Below, piece after piece: positions 1 to 8,429 of a stretch of DNA of 28,292 bases. The position numbers were made by a program, and so were the translations under genes. This stretch comes from CAZXCK01 sp964639225 (GTDB lineage: Bacteria; Chloroflexota; Anaerolineae; Aggregatilineales; Phototrophicaceae). The stretch lies in NCBI GenBank assembly GCA_964639225.1, contig CAZXCK010000046.1, positions 1-28,292 of the forward strand, written 5' to 3'. The stretch's first letter is position 1; each line of letters begins with the position of its first letter. The notes beneath the pieces were generated by a model. The model was given only the letters and a program-made list of their open reading frames with translations. It did not search any database and was not told where the DNA came from.

Positions 1-355
1 TGGCGGGATCAGCGTCTGGCAGCGGCTCCGTCACACCGCAGTAGCCGATATGTTCGCCGTTTCTGTAGGTCGGGGTGATGCGTACTCGTGCAGGAAAGCG
101 CGTGCCATCTTTGCGGACGAAAACCGTCTCGCCCTTATACTCACCCTCGGCGACCGCCGTATTCAGCCAGTTATTGACGTGCCCCAGCACGATCAGGCCC
201 GGCGAAAACAGTGACACTCGCTTTTTGTTGATCACTTCGTCGGGCGTATAGCCGAAGATTTCGACCGCGCCCTTATTAAAGGTCTCGATACGCCCTTCCA
301 GATCGCAGGTGACAACGCTTTTGGTCACGCGCTGCTTCGGTTTCGTGGTCATCAT
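1..355 (-). CDS. PAS-domain protein, partial (C-terminus outside window)
   Basis: The minus strand reads as an open frame from an ATG at 355 to the window edge, about 118 residues. The protein begins MMTTKPKQRVTKSVVTCD and continues through a typical PAS fold: LEGRIETFNKGAVEIFGYTPDEV, where the family usually has 'G.I...N.aa..l.GY...E', then VRKDGTRFPARVRITPTY, matching the PAS beta-strand 'kdG..f...v..tp'. PAS domains sense small molecules, redox state or light, and normally feed a kinase, cyclase or sigma regulator. The output domain, if any, lies beyond position 1. A purine-rich AGGAAAGGA sits just upstream of the ATG doublet, and a near-consensus promoter lies about 100 bases upstream. 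The family is clear from the motifs. The ligand and output are unknown. Confidence 0.8.
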   Translation of the reverse strand, partial: MMTTKPKQRVTKSVVTCDLEGRIETFNKGAVEIFGYTPDEVINKKRVSLFSPGLIVLGHVNNWLNTAVAEGEYKGETVFVRKDGTRFPARVRITPTYRNGEHIGYCGVTEPLPDADPA

Positions 356-462
356 GTCATCCTTTCCTGTCATCAAACCCATACATTACGACCTGAACCA
401 CTACTCAATCGACAATGCCATCACCAGGATGAATGGCTGCTGCCTCAGATGACAGCTTCCAC

Positions 463-491
463 AGTATACATATCATTCAAAAAGTTGTGAA
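463..491 (-). promoter_or_regulatory. Sigma-70-type promoter for the PAS gene
   Basis: On the minus strand, TTCACA (491-486) and TATACT (468-463) are separated by exactly 17 bases. Each hexamer matches five of six consensus positions. The predicted start near 456 gives a leader of about 100 nt before the PAS ATG at 355. This is read from sequence only. Confidence 0.6.
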
Positions 492-735
492 CGAAAAGTC
501 TGATGAGTATCGGTTACACTCTGCTGCTTTCAGCGATTCCGATGACGCGCCTGGTGTCACTCGTCCATCGCCGCTCAGAGGCCGAAAGAAATACAGGAGA
601 CTTCCGCTGCACTTTCATGATGCGTTCTGCCGATTATCTGCTATCATCATTCGGTAAAAGCCAACCAGCAGATCGTTCATTTTCAGCCAGAATTATTCTT
701 CGACTACCCAGCAGAAACTTCGACGAAGCCCGTGA
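492..735. other. Intergenic stretch with no recognisable gene
   Basis: This stretch lies between the PAS promoter and the kinase remnant. Short open frames cross it (433-657 and 503-760), but their translations are low in hydrophobic periodicity, match no family known to me, and lack ribosome sites. It may be decayed sequence from the 5' part of the kinase gene whose 3' end survives downstream, but no kinase motif can be read in any frame here. Confidence 0.5.
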
Positions 736-924
736 AGCATCATCCGGCGTTTGGGTATGACTCAGCCGGAAATCGCATTTACCGGCGGCCTGCTCACCCG
801 TCCCAACACGCTGAGTGAAGGGCTGGCGCGGCGACTCGGACTGACCGCCCTGCCTGTCCCGCACTATCCGCCGGTGATCGGTGCGGCGCTGCTGGCGCTG
901 GAACATCTGCGGCAGGCGAGATAA
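736..924 (+). pseudogene. C-terminal remnant of a BadF/BadG-type sugar kinase
   Basis: From 736 the frame reads SIIRRLGMTQPEIAFTGGLL and ends ..YPPVIGAALLALEHLRQAR followed by TAA at 922-924. The blocks 'IAFTGGLLT' and 'PPVIGAALLAL' are the closing signature of BadF/BadG/BcrA/BcrD-type ATPases (N-acetylglucosamine kinase-like). The intact paralogue at 26569-27561 has VAPIGGVFHNG and FQPVIGALLLAY at the equivalent places. Only about 62 of the usual 300 or more residues remain, preceded in frame by a stop at 733-735. An ATG at 757 could give a 55-residue peptide, but it would lack both phosphate-binding loops. I read this as a gene relic left after a rearrangement, possibly at the boundary of an insertion carrying the downstream STAND gene. 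Confidence 0.6.
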
Positions 925-939
925 AAACACCGGGCCGGG

Positions 940-968
940 TGGCCATACCGCTGTGTGCGCGCTAATAT
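940..968 (+). promoter_or_regulatory. Possible promoter for the STAND NTPase gene
   Basis: TGGCCA (940-945) and TAATAT (963-968) are 17 bases apart. The -35 matches four of six consensus positions and the -10 is similarly weak. A start near 975 would leave a leader of about 20 nt, and GGGAG lies eight bases before the ATG at 996. Confidence 0.3.
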
Positions 969-995
969 TGCCAGCATATCCGGTGGGAGCACACC

Positions 996-3374
996 ATGAC
1001 TCAATATGTGTTTGTCAGTTCCAAGATGCGCGAACTCGCCGCCGAACGCGAGGCGCTGATCGATTTGCTGGCCGAGCTGGGCGGTGATGAGGTATCGCTG
1101 CGAGCCTGGGTTTTTGAGGAGAGCGCCCATGCCAGCAACGAATCCATCCGCAAGGTGTACCTGGACGCGCTGCGCCAGTCGGCATTGTATATCGGCCTGT
1201 TCTGGAACGAATACGGCGAGTGGACCATCGACGAGTTCGAGCACGCCACCGCCTGGGGCATCGACCGCCACCTGTATGTAAAAGATATCGACGCCGAGCA
1301 GCGCGACCCGCGCCTGCAGGCGTTCCTCGACCGGCAGAGCGACGTGCGCTTTGGCATCACGCCGCGCTGGTTCCGCACACAGCATGAATTCATCGAGCAG
1401 GTGAGCAAATCCATTGAACGCTGGCTGCTGGACCGGCAGATCGCCCATCACGTCTCGACGACGGCGGTCCTGGCACAGACGGCGGACGACGTGCCGGAAC
1501 AGGCGCGCAAGCTGATCGGGCGCGACGAACTGGTGGCCGAGGTCCAGGACCTGCTGGCCGAGGGCGACCGGGTGCTGCTGCGCGGTTTCGGCGGCATGGG
1601 CAAAACGGCGCTGGCCGCCGCCATCGCCGCCGAATACGTGGACAGCGGCAGCGGGCCGGTGCTGTGGGTCAAAGCGGGCGCCGCCGACGCCGACGCCATC
1701 TTCGAAGCGATTGCCCGCGCACTGGGCGAACAGCAGGCAATCGCCGGCGTGACCGGCGAAGAGCGCGTGCATCGGGTGCGGCGACTGCTGGCGGCGCACA
1801 AGGGACTGCTGCTGGCACTCGACGACGCCTGGAACGGCAGCGCCCTCGCCAGTGTAATCCAGGCGCTGCCGCGAAGCGCGCCGCTGCTGGTGACGGCCCG
1901 CGAGCGCTTCCCGCTGGATGAGATCATCGAGGTCGGCCAGCTCAAACCAGATCAGGCACTCAAACTGCTGGGCTATCATGTGCGGCGGCGTGACTTCAAC
2001 GACGACCCGGACGCCGCCCGCCTGTGCGAGCTTTTGGGCTATCACGCCTTCGCGCTGGAGATCGCCAGCAAGACGCTCAAAGCCTACGACATCACCCCCA
2101 GCGAACTGCTGCAGCGTATCCAGGACGCGCCGCACGATCTGGCGATGCCGGCCAACTTCGGCGAGCTGGGGCGCACCGGCATCAAGCCGCTGCTGGACGC
2201 CAGCATCAACGCGCTGGACCGCGATCAACTGGACGTGTTTGTGACGATGGGCGGCCTGTTCGAGCCGGGCGCGACACCCGAACTGCTGGCCCTGACCATG
2301 CAGCGCGACACGCAGACGGTCCACGATCTGCTGGATGAATTGGACGCGCGCGGTCTGGTGAGTGCGCAGAGCGCCGGGGCCATCCCCTATTATCGCGCGC
2401 ACGACCTGGCCTACAGCTACAGCCGCACCATGTTCATGAGCAAGGGGCGCAGTCGCCAGCCCGTCATTGACGCCAGCCGGACCTACGCCCAAATCCACCG
2501 CGACGATCTCGACGCGCTGGACGCCGAGCAGAGCAGCCTGCTGGAAGCGGCAGAAGCGGCTCACCGGCTGGATCAGGCCGACGTGCTGATCGACATCATG
2601 CGGCAGTTGACCATCGACGGGCCGTATTTCGCGGCGCGTGGCCATACATCGAACTCGCTGGAACTGGTGCGACTGGCGATTGATGCCGCCCATGACGCCC
2701 CGGAGACGCGCCATTATCTGCTGAGCAAGCTGGGCAATACTTATGCCGACTTCCTGGGCGATCTGCCTGCCGCCGAACAGGCTTACACCGAAGCCCTGAA
2801 GCTGGCCGAGCAGTTGAACACACCCCGGCGACAGGCGATTCTGCTGGCGGTGATCGGCAAGACGCGCTTTTTGCAGGGCGCCAACGACGCCGACGACTGT
2901 TACGCCCGCGCCGAACAGATCGCCAGGGACAGCCAGGACGATTTCGCACTGTGCTTTGTGCTGCATCACCGGGGCTACCAGATGACACTGCGCCAGCCAA
3001 CCCCGGACTACGAAAGCGCCTGGGCACTGTGTGACGAAGCGGTGCAGATCGCCGCACGCAGCGAACTGCACGAATTGCAGTTCCATTCGCTGATTAACCG
3101 GGGCGGCTGCGAGTACGAACTGGGCCGCCCGCAGCAGGCGCTGAACACCCACCTCGAAGCCTACCAACTGGCTCAGGCGCAGAACAACCACCCCTGGATG
3201 GCGTCGGCGCTGCAATCGCTGGGCGAGGATTACGACAGCCTGGGCGATCAGACACAGGCCCAGCTTTCGCTGGACGAGGCGCTGGCGCTGTGGCGGCAGA
3301 CCGGCGGCAAAGCCCAGGCCGCCACACTGATCGACTTCATGCAGGCGCGCGGGTACACCGTTCGTCCTAAATAA
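996..3374 (+). CDS. STAND NTPase: DUF4062 + NB-ARC + TPR
   Basis: The 792-residue protein has three parts. Residues 1-145 resemble DUF4062: it opens YVFVSSKMRELAAEREAL, followed by the 'YIGLFWNEYG' strand and 'EFEHA'. Residues 165-480 form an NB-ARC/AP-ATPase module with Walker A GFGGMGKT (197-204), Walker B LLLALDD (271-277), sensor LVTARER (298-304), a degenerate GLPLA-type block (GYHAFAL, 348-354) and an MHD-like AHD (468-470) in the winged helix. Residues from about 545 to the end are TPR helices, for example 'GNTYADFLGDLPAAEQAYTE'. Such STAND proteins oligomerise on sensing a ligand through the C-terminal repeats and release an N-terminal effector. Many act in anti-phage immunity, others in signalling. 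The start is set by GGGAG at good spacing. A secreted protease gene begins 46 bases downstream. The trigger is unknown. Confidence 0.8.
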   Translation: MTQYVFVSSKMRELAAEREALIDLLAELGGDEVSLRAWVFEESAHASNESIRKVYLDALRQSALYIGLFWNEYGEWTIDEFEHATAWGIDRHLYVKDIDAEQRDPRLQAFLDRQSDVRFGITPRWFRTQHEFIEQVSKSIERWLLDRQIAHHVSTTAVLAQTADDVPEQARKLIGRDELVAEVQDLLAEGDRVLLRGFGGMGKTALAAAIAAEYVDSGSGPVLWVKAGAADADAIFEAIARALGEQQAIAGVTGEERVHRVRRLLAAHKGLLLALDDAWNGSALASVIQALPRSAPLLVTARERFPLDEIIEVGQLKPDQALKLLGYHVRRRDFNDDPDAARLCELLGYHAFALEIASKTLKAYDITPSELLQRIQDAPHDLAMPANFGELGRTGIKPLLDASINALDRDQLDVFVTMGGLFEPGATPELLALTMQRDTQTVHDLLDELDARGLVSAQSAGAIPYYRAHDLAYSYSRTMFMSKGRSRQPVIDASRTYAQIHRDDLDALDAEQSSLLEAAEAAHRLDQADVLIDIMRQLTIDGPYFAARGHTSNSLELVRLAIDAAHDAPETRHYLLSKLGNTYADFLGDLPAAEQAYTEALKLAEQLNTPRRQAILLAVIGKTRFLQGANDADDCYARAEQIARDSQDDFALCFVLHHRGYQMTLRQPTPDYESAWALCDEAVQIAARSELHELQFHSLINRGGCEYELGRPQQALNTHLEAYQLAQAQNNHPWMASALQSLGEDYDSLGDQTQAQLSLDEALALWRQTGGKAQAATLIDFMQARGYTVRPK

Positions 3375-3419
3375 TCGCATATACTGAGAGTCTGGCCCGG
3401 TTGTGACAAGGAGACTGAG

Positions 3420-4697
3420 ATGATTGTTAGACACAGATTGTTGTTAGGGTTGATTGTTATACTGCTGTCCGTCCATTCAGGCGGAATCACCGCTCAGAAC
3501 CAGCGTGACCGGGGGCGCGATAACTGCCCGGTGACGTCCGACCAGATTCTGGGGCAGGCGTTCGGCTCGACGGCTGGCGCGGAAGGCGAGACCGGGGCCG
3601 ACGGACTAACGCCCGAAGGCGAGGATATAGAAGAGAACGGGCTGGCGATGGACGCCGCCTGGATTATGGAAACCCTGCCCTACAGCCAGGTCGGCCCGGA
3701 GCGCGTGGCCATTCTGGTGCTGGACGATTTCTCATCCGAAGCGGACGCGGACGAGCTATCGCATGGCTGGCTGGTCTACGAAGTGTTTGAGGCGCTCGTC
3801 GAGCATCTGCCGGATGACGCGAGCGAGTCGATTACGCTGGTTCCGGTCAACATCGCCGACCAGACCGGCTTCAGCGCCGACCTCATCGTGCCGCGTCTGC
3901 GCGAAACGCTCGCCGAGCTGGCCAGGGAAGGCTTCGAGCGATTTGTGCTCAACATGAGCTTTGTCTTTATCCCGTGCGAGGACCGCACGCTGGGCTTTAA
4001 CTTCAACGACTTCCGCGAGAGCCGCGCCCAGCGCCCGGACCGCTCACTGGTCGAAGCCGTCGGCGGTAACCGCGATTATGTCCTGTCGATTCTCAATGAC
4101 TCCCGCGTGGCCCAGATCGAGAGCAACCGGCTCAACACCGATGTCGAAGCGCGCCTGGCTCCACAGGCCGCCGCGCGCGCCCAGATCGAGCGTCCCACGC
4201 CACCAGATAGCCGGCCCACCCCACAGCAGCGCGACGACGTGCCGGGTTTCCAGGCCCGTGAGCTGGCCGTGCTGCGCCTGTTCGAGAACCGCCAGATGGA
4301 ACGCGACCCGCTGCGCGACTTCCTGGCTGATCCACCGCATATGATTGTACCAGTAGCGGCGGCGGGCAACTTCAAACAGACAGAGCCGTTCTACCCGGCG
4401 CGCTGGCCGGAAGTCATCAGTGTAAGTGCCGACGAGGGCAACGACCTGCGCTTCTGGCTCAACTCCAACAACGGCGAAGTCACCGTGCCGGGCGCGTGGC
4501 ACCTGTTCAGCGATGAGGTCTACCGCGCGGGCACGTCATTCGCCGCGCCGGTGCTGAGTACGCTGATCGCGCTCGATCTCACACAGGCGACACCTATCTG
4601 CGGCAAGGACGGCAACCAGCCCGAACTGGCCCACCAGACATTCGAGAATGTGCTGGTCCAGCAGGCAGTAGCCGACTTCTGCGCAGCGGGTAGTTAA
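3420..4697 (+). CDS. Secreted subtilisin-like (S8) serine protease
   Basis: The protein has 425 residues. An N-terminal signal peptide (about 1-25, ending SGGITAQ) implies export. The catalytic triad of family S8 can be read in order: Asp in AILVLDDF (D102 or D103), His115 in LSHGWLVYEV, oxyanion Asn317 in AAAGNF and Ser373 in GTSFAAP. 'FVLNMSF' (175-181) is the usual strand after the His region. About 130 residues, charged and rich in Arg, Pro and Gln, lie between that strand and the Asn motif, longer than in compact subtilases. No propeptide is evident beyond roughly 60 acidic residues after the signal. AGGAG lies seven bases before the ATG. It follows the STAND gene closely and a strong terminator hairpin follows it. 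The substrate is unknown. Confidence 0.8.
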   Translation: MIVRHRLLLGLIVILLSVHSGGITAQNQRDRGRDNCPVTSDQILGQAFGSTAGAEGETGADGLTPEGEDIEENGLAMDAAWIMETLPYSQVGPERVAILVLDDFSSEADADELSHGWLVYEVFEALVEHLPDDASESITLVPVNIADQTGFSADLIVPRLRETLAELAREGFERFVLNMSFVFIPCEDRTLGFNFNDFRESRAQRPDRSLVEAVGGNRDYVLSILNDSRVAQIESNRLNTDVEARLAPQAAARAQIERPTPPDSRPTPQQRDDVPGFQARELAVLRLFENRQMERDPLRDFLADPPHMIVPVAAAGNFKQTEPFYPARWPEVISVSADEGNDLRFWLNSNNGEVTVPGAWHLFSDEVYRAGTSFAAPVLSTLIALDLTQATPICGKDGNQPELAHQTFENVLVQQAVADFCAAGS

Positions 4698-4721
4698 ACC
4701 GGGCATACAGACCGTTAGCAC

Positions 4722-4753
4722 AGGCAGGCTCTGGCACAAGTCAGAGCCTGCCT
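4722..4753 (+). terminator. Intrinsic terminator after the subtilase gene
   Basis: A perfect 12-bp inverted repeat, AGGCAGGCTCTG (4722-4733) and CAGAGCCTGCCT (4742-4753), has an 8-nt loop. The following tract TCTGGCGCTTATTTT is only loosely T-rich. It closes the STAND-protease unit. Confidence 0.7.
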
Positions 4754-4794
4754 TCTGGCGCTTATTTTCCTCTCCACAGGCGAGATTCTGAAAT

Positions 4795-5118
4795 ATGAGA
4801 CAGTTGATTTTTACCGACCACGCTTATGAACGCATGTATCTGCGGAACATCTCCCGTTCGCTGATACAGACCGCCATCAACCAGCACGATGACCTGAAAC
4901 ACGAAGACGATGGCGATACGCAGTTCATCAAGAACATCAGTCGCGGGGGCCGCAGGACGCGGATACATGTCGTCGCCAGGCCGCTGCCGGAAGAAGGCCG
5001 GGATACCTGGCTGGTCAAAACGGCATGGATTCGTGGTGAAGACGACCCCGGTCTGCTGGTCGGCATGCTGCGCATGCTGCTGATGCGCATCTTCCACAGC
5101 AAACCCCGCCAGCGATAA
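4795..5118 (+). CDS. DUF4258 domain protein
   Basis: This 107-residue basic protein opens MRQLIFTDHAYERMYLRNIS, the characteristic DUF4258 start ('t.HA.eRm..R.is...i...i'). It continues with strands around RRTRIHVVARPL and TWLVKTAWI. DUF4258 proteins have a compact fold often compared with RelE/BrnT-type toxins, but many occur without an antitoxin, and none is visible beside this one. It lies after a terminator and so probably has its own promoter, which I could not identify. The ribosome site is weak (GAGATT). The family is likely. A toxin role is not supported by context. Confidence 0.65.
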   Translation: MRQLIFTDHAYERMYLRNISRSLIQTAINQHDDLKHEDDGDTQFIKNISRGGRRTRIHVVARPLPEEGRDTWLVKTAWIRGEDDPGLLVGMLRMLLMRIFHSKPRQR

Positions 5119-5173
5119 ACAGCGAAATCACTACGGTCAGCACAATACAAGTCGTATCAAACCGGGCCACAAC

Positions 5174-5761
5174 TCACGTCTTGCGCACGAAGCGATACCA
5201 GCCCGCCGGCGCGCCGGATGTAGTGTCGCCGCTGAAAACCTGCCAGACCGGCTCGAAACCGGCGGCGAACATACGCCGTATCTCCGCTGGCGACCAGCCC
5301 GCGCCTCGCCCTTCGGACGGCTGGTGCGCGTACAGCATCAGCGTGCCATTGGGGGCCATCAGCGCAGCGATAGCGCGCGCGTATTGCGCCTGTTCAGGCA
5401 GCGCCAATCCATGCCCGCAGCCGATGTCGATCACCAGATCATAGGGCGGCCTGAGTGTCGTCAGTTCATCCAGACGGGTCACATCGTGGCAGTGGATAGT
5501 GCACGACTGCGGCGGAAAGTTCGCCAGCCTGGCCCGCGCAGTGGCGACCGCCTGCGGCACAAAATCTACACCATCCGTCTGCCAGCCTCGCTCCACCAGA
5601 TAGCGCACGTTAGTCCCCGTACCACAGCCCAGATCGAGCGCCCTGCCCGGCGGCAGTTCGACGACGATCTTCTCGATTTCGGGCGGCGTGATGCCTGTAT
5701 CCCAGGGCGCATCCTGGGCGGCGTAACGCTGTATAAACATCTTCAGACGGTCGTCGATCAT
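5174..5761 (-). CDS. Class I SAM-dependent methyltransferase
   Basis: The protein has 195 residues from the chosen ATG at 5761. Motif I is ALDLGCGTGT (41-50), the acidic ribose-binding residue is in GVDFVP (about D66), and a motif IV-like strand DLVIDIGCGHG (108-118) follows. The opening 'YAAQDAPWDTGITPPEI' is typical of small-molecule or thiopurine-type methyltransferases. The frame is open back to 5824, but the extra 21 residues look unlike the family, and AGGA sits nine bases before the 5761 ATG, so I prefer the shorter form. It converges on the DUF4258 gene. The substrate cannot be inferred. Confidence 0.75.
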   Translation of the reverse strand: MIDDRLKMFIQRYAAQDAPWDTGITPPEIEKIVVELPPGRALDLGCGTGTNVRYLVERGWQTDGVDFVPQAVATARARLANFPPQSCTIHCHDVTRLDELTTLRPPYDLVIDIGCGHGLALPEQAQYARAIAALMAPNGTLMLYAHQPSEGRGAGWSPAEIRRMFAAGFEPVWQVFSGDTTSGAPAGWYRFVRKT

Positions 5762-5964
5762 AACTCCCATTCCTGCGGACTTCCAGAATTTCACGATCAT
5801 AACAAAAATGGCAAAAACGGACATCGTGTATACTGAAAGATGCCTCGCTCAGATGTCGCGCCTGCGGCAAATGCTGGATTCTGCAACGCAGAAGCGGATT
5901 CTGTCGATGGTATTTCGCATCGTTTGCATCAGACATGGCCTCCGCCAACCACAGGACGAACGCA

Positions 5965-8223
5965 ATGAACAATCAGATAGCCGAGATGCTTAACCAGATG
6001 ACACTTGAGGAAAAAGCCGCCCTCTGCACCGGCGCGACAACATGGCGAACACTGGCCGTCGAGCGCCTGGGACTCAAACCGATTGTGGTCTCAGACGGTC
6101 CGCACGGCGTCCGGCGCTTAATCGACATTGAAGATGTGGACAACATCATCGGCGAGAGCCACCCGGCGACCTGCTTTCCGGTGGCAGCGGCGCTGGCCGC
6201 CACCTGGAACACCGACCTGCTCTACGAGATGGGTCAGGCCCTGGCCGACGAGAGCATCGCGCTGGATGTGGACATCGTTCTCGGTCCGGGGATCAACATC
6301 AAGCGTTCGCCGTTGTGCGGGCGCAACTTCGAGTATTACGCCGAAGACCCGCTGCTGGCTGGTGAACTGGCGGCAGCCCTCATCAACGGCGTGCAGAGCA
6401 AAGGCGTTGGCACGTCGCTCAAGCACTTTGCCGTCAACAACCAGGAGACGCGGCGCTTCACCGTCGATGCGGTGGTAGACGAGCGCACCCTGCACGAAAT
6501 CTACCTGACCGGCTTTGAGATCGCCATCCGCAAAGCCCGCCCCTGGACGGTCATGTGTGCTTACAACAGCGTCAACGGCGATTACTGCGCCCACAACCCC
6601 TATCTGCTGACCGGCATTCTCAGAGACCAGTGGCAGTATGAGGGCTTTGTCATGTCGGACTGGGGCGCTGTCCATGACCGGGTGAAATCACTTCAGGCCG
6701 GTCTTGAACTGGAAATGCCGGGGCCGTCGCCACATCGCACGCAGGCGGTGGTGCGCGCCGTCGAAAACGGCGAGCTATCGATGGACGTGCTGGATCGGGC
6801 GGTAGAGCGTCTGCTGCGCGTCATCTTCCGCGCTCAGGAAACGCCCAAAGGTCACATCACTTTTGACGTAGACCGGCATCACGAGCTGGCGCGCCGCATC
6901 GCCGGGGAAGCCCTGGTTCTGCTCAAAAACGCGCGCCAGACTCTGCCGCTGACGGGCGGCGAACGACTGGCGGTGATCGGTCAGGCGGCGGTCACGCCGG
7001 TTTATCAGGGCGGCGGCAGCTCACATATCAACGCGACGCGAGTCGACAATGCGCTGGACTTACTGAAGCAGCGGGCGCAGGTTCAATACACCGCTGGCGA
7101 CAAAAGCTTCGAGACAGACGCCGCCGCCATTGAGACCGCGACGAAGCTCGCCGCCGACGCGGATGTGGCGCTGCTGTTCATGGCACTACCAGCCAGCGTC
7201 GAGTCCGAAGGTTACGACCGCGACGACCTCAATCTGACGCCGCAGCAGGTCGCGTTGATTCAGGCGGTGGGGCGCGCCAACCCGCGCACGGTGGTCATCC
7301 TGAATAACGGCTCCGCTATTGACATGCGCGCCTGGATCGACGACGTGGCCGCTGTCGTCGAGGCATGGCTGCCGGGGCAGGCAGGCGCGGGCGCTATCGT
7401 CGATGTGCTGTACGGCGATGTCAACCCATCTGGTAAGCTGGCCGAAACGTTCCCGCTGCGCCTGAGCGATATACCCGCCCAGCTCAATTTTCCGGGCGAC
7501 CACGACACGGTGCGCTACGGCGAAGGGCTGTTTGTCGGCTACCGGGCTTTTGACGAAATGCAGCGTGATGTCCTGTTCCCGTTCGGCTTTGGCCTGAGCT
7601 ACACGCAGTTCGAATACAGCGATCTGCGCGTGTCATCTGACGAAGTGCACGCCGGGGAGTCGCTGGAAGTGACCGTATCGGTGACGAATACCGGCCCGGT
7701 GGCTGGCCAGGAGATCGTCCAGCTCTACGTACACGACCACGAGGCCCGTTTGCGCCGTCCATATAAAGAACTGAAAGCGTTCGCTAAGGTATCGCTGGAA
7801 CCGGGCCAGACCCGGCAGGTGACGCTGGCGCTCGACGAACGAGCCTTCTGCTACTACGACCCGGCGCACAGTCGCTGGGTCGCCGAAGCTGGCACATTTG
7901 ATATTCTGGCCGGTAGTTCGTCAGCCGATATCCGGCTCCGTCAGCGCGTTATCCTGCGCGATGGGACACCACTGCCGTCCATCATCGGCATAGACAGCAC
8001 GCTGGGCGACTGGATGGCCGACCCGCGCGGCATGACTGTCCTGGGGCCGGTGCTGGAGCAGATGTTCGGCGCACAGAGCGCGGACGCGCTCGGCGTGGAT
8101 ATGATGCGTTTCTTCCAGCATCTGCCGCTGACCGTTCTGCTGGGCTTCACCGGGCACAATGCGGATCGTTCGCCGGAGGAGATCGCGGCGGAACTGGTGG
8201 CAAAGGTCCACCAGGCGCAGTAA
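5965..8223 (+). CDS. Glycoside hydrolase family 3 beta-glucosidase-like enzyme
   Basis: The 752-residue protein lacks a signal peptide, so it probably acts in the cytoplasm on imported oligosaccharides. In order it has a GH3 N-terminal barrel with VVSDGPHGVR, RNFEYYAEDP and KHFAVNNQE, and the nucleophile Asp in VMSDWGAVHD (about D232). The C-terminal alpha/beta sandwich holds the candidate acid/base Glu in ESEGYDRDDL. A fibronectin III-like domain (VTVSVTNTGPVAGQEIVQLYV) and a short helical tail typical of bacterial beta-glucosidases follow. I chose the ATG at 5965 because AGGA lies eight bases upstream. The upstream in-frame ATG at 5935 has no ribosome site. Exact glycoside specificity (beta-glucosidase, xylosidase or N-acetylhexosaminidase) is not determined by these motifs, though beta-glucosidase is most likely. 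Confidence 0.88.
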   Translation: MNNQIAEMLNQMTLEEKAALCTGATTWRTLAVERLGLKPIVVSDGPHGVRRLIDIEDVDNIIGESHPATCFPVAAALAATWNTDLLYEMGQALADESIALDVDIVLGPGINIKRSPLCGRNFEYYAEDPLLAGELAAALINGVQSKGVGTSLKHFAVNNQETRRFTVDAVVDERTLHEIYLTGFEIAIRKARPWTVMCAYNSVNGDYCAHNPYLLTGILRDQWQYEGFVMSDWGAVHDRVKSLQAGLELEMPGPSPHRTQAVVRAVENGELSMDVLDRAVERLLRVIFRAQETPKGHITFDVDRHHELARRIAGEALVLLKNARQTLPLTGGERLAVIGQAAVTPVYQGGGSSHINATRVDNALDLLKQRAQVQYTAGDKSFETDAAAIETATKLAADADVALLFMALPASVESEGYDRDDLNLTPQQVALIQAVGRANPRTVVILNNGSAIDMRAWIDDVAAVVEAWLPGQAGAGAIVDVLYGDVNPSGKLAETFPLRLSDIPAQLNFPGDHDTVRYGEGLFVGYRAFDEMQRDVLFPFGFGLSYTQFEYSDLRVSSDEVHAGESLEVTVSVTNTGPVAGQEIVQLYVHDHEARLRRPYKELKAFAKVSLEPGQTRQVTLALDERAFCYYDPAHSRWVAEAGTFDILAGSSSADIRLRQRVILRDGTPLPSIIGIDSTLGDWMADPRGMTVLGPVLEQMFGAQSADALGVDMMRFFQHLPLTVLLGFTGHNADRSPEEIAAELVAKVHQAQ

Positions 8224-8242
8224 CCGGGTTCTGGTTGATACC

Positions 8243-8281
8243 GCTGCCCACTTCAGCATTACCACAGACGAGGTGGGCAGC
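8243..8281 (+). terminator. Stem-loop after the GH3 gene
   Basis: GCTGCCCAC (8243-8251) pairs with GTGGGCAGC (8273-8281) across a 21-nt loop. There is no T tract, so it is a possible terminator or mRNA 3' stabiliser. The rest of the interval up to 8429 shows no gene. Confidence 0.45.
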
Positions 8282-8429
8282 GAACCAGTTAGTTCTGTCT
8301 GACAAATCTGACGCCTCGCACCTGCATCGATCACCGCACCCAAAGCCACGCCATATGACGGATAGGACCGGTCTCCATCATCTGTTAGCGTAAACACTGT
8401 CAATTAACGGTAGCTACAGGGAGCACGAT

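Noticed and set aside
433..760. Two short plus-strand frames upstream of the kinase relic
   Set aside because: No ribosome sites, no recognisable motifs, and overlap with the PAS promoter. I see nothing supporting translation.
864..3434. An 856-residue open frame on the minus strand opposite the STAND gene
   Set aside because: It is rich in Gln, His, Arg and Val with no domain, and mirrors the codon pattern of the plus-strand gene, whose motifs are unambiguous. It is an antisense shadow of GC-rich coding DNA.
4795..5118. Toxin-antitoxin module
   Set aside because: The DUF4258 protein has a toxin-like fold by family, but no small partner gene lies next to it.
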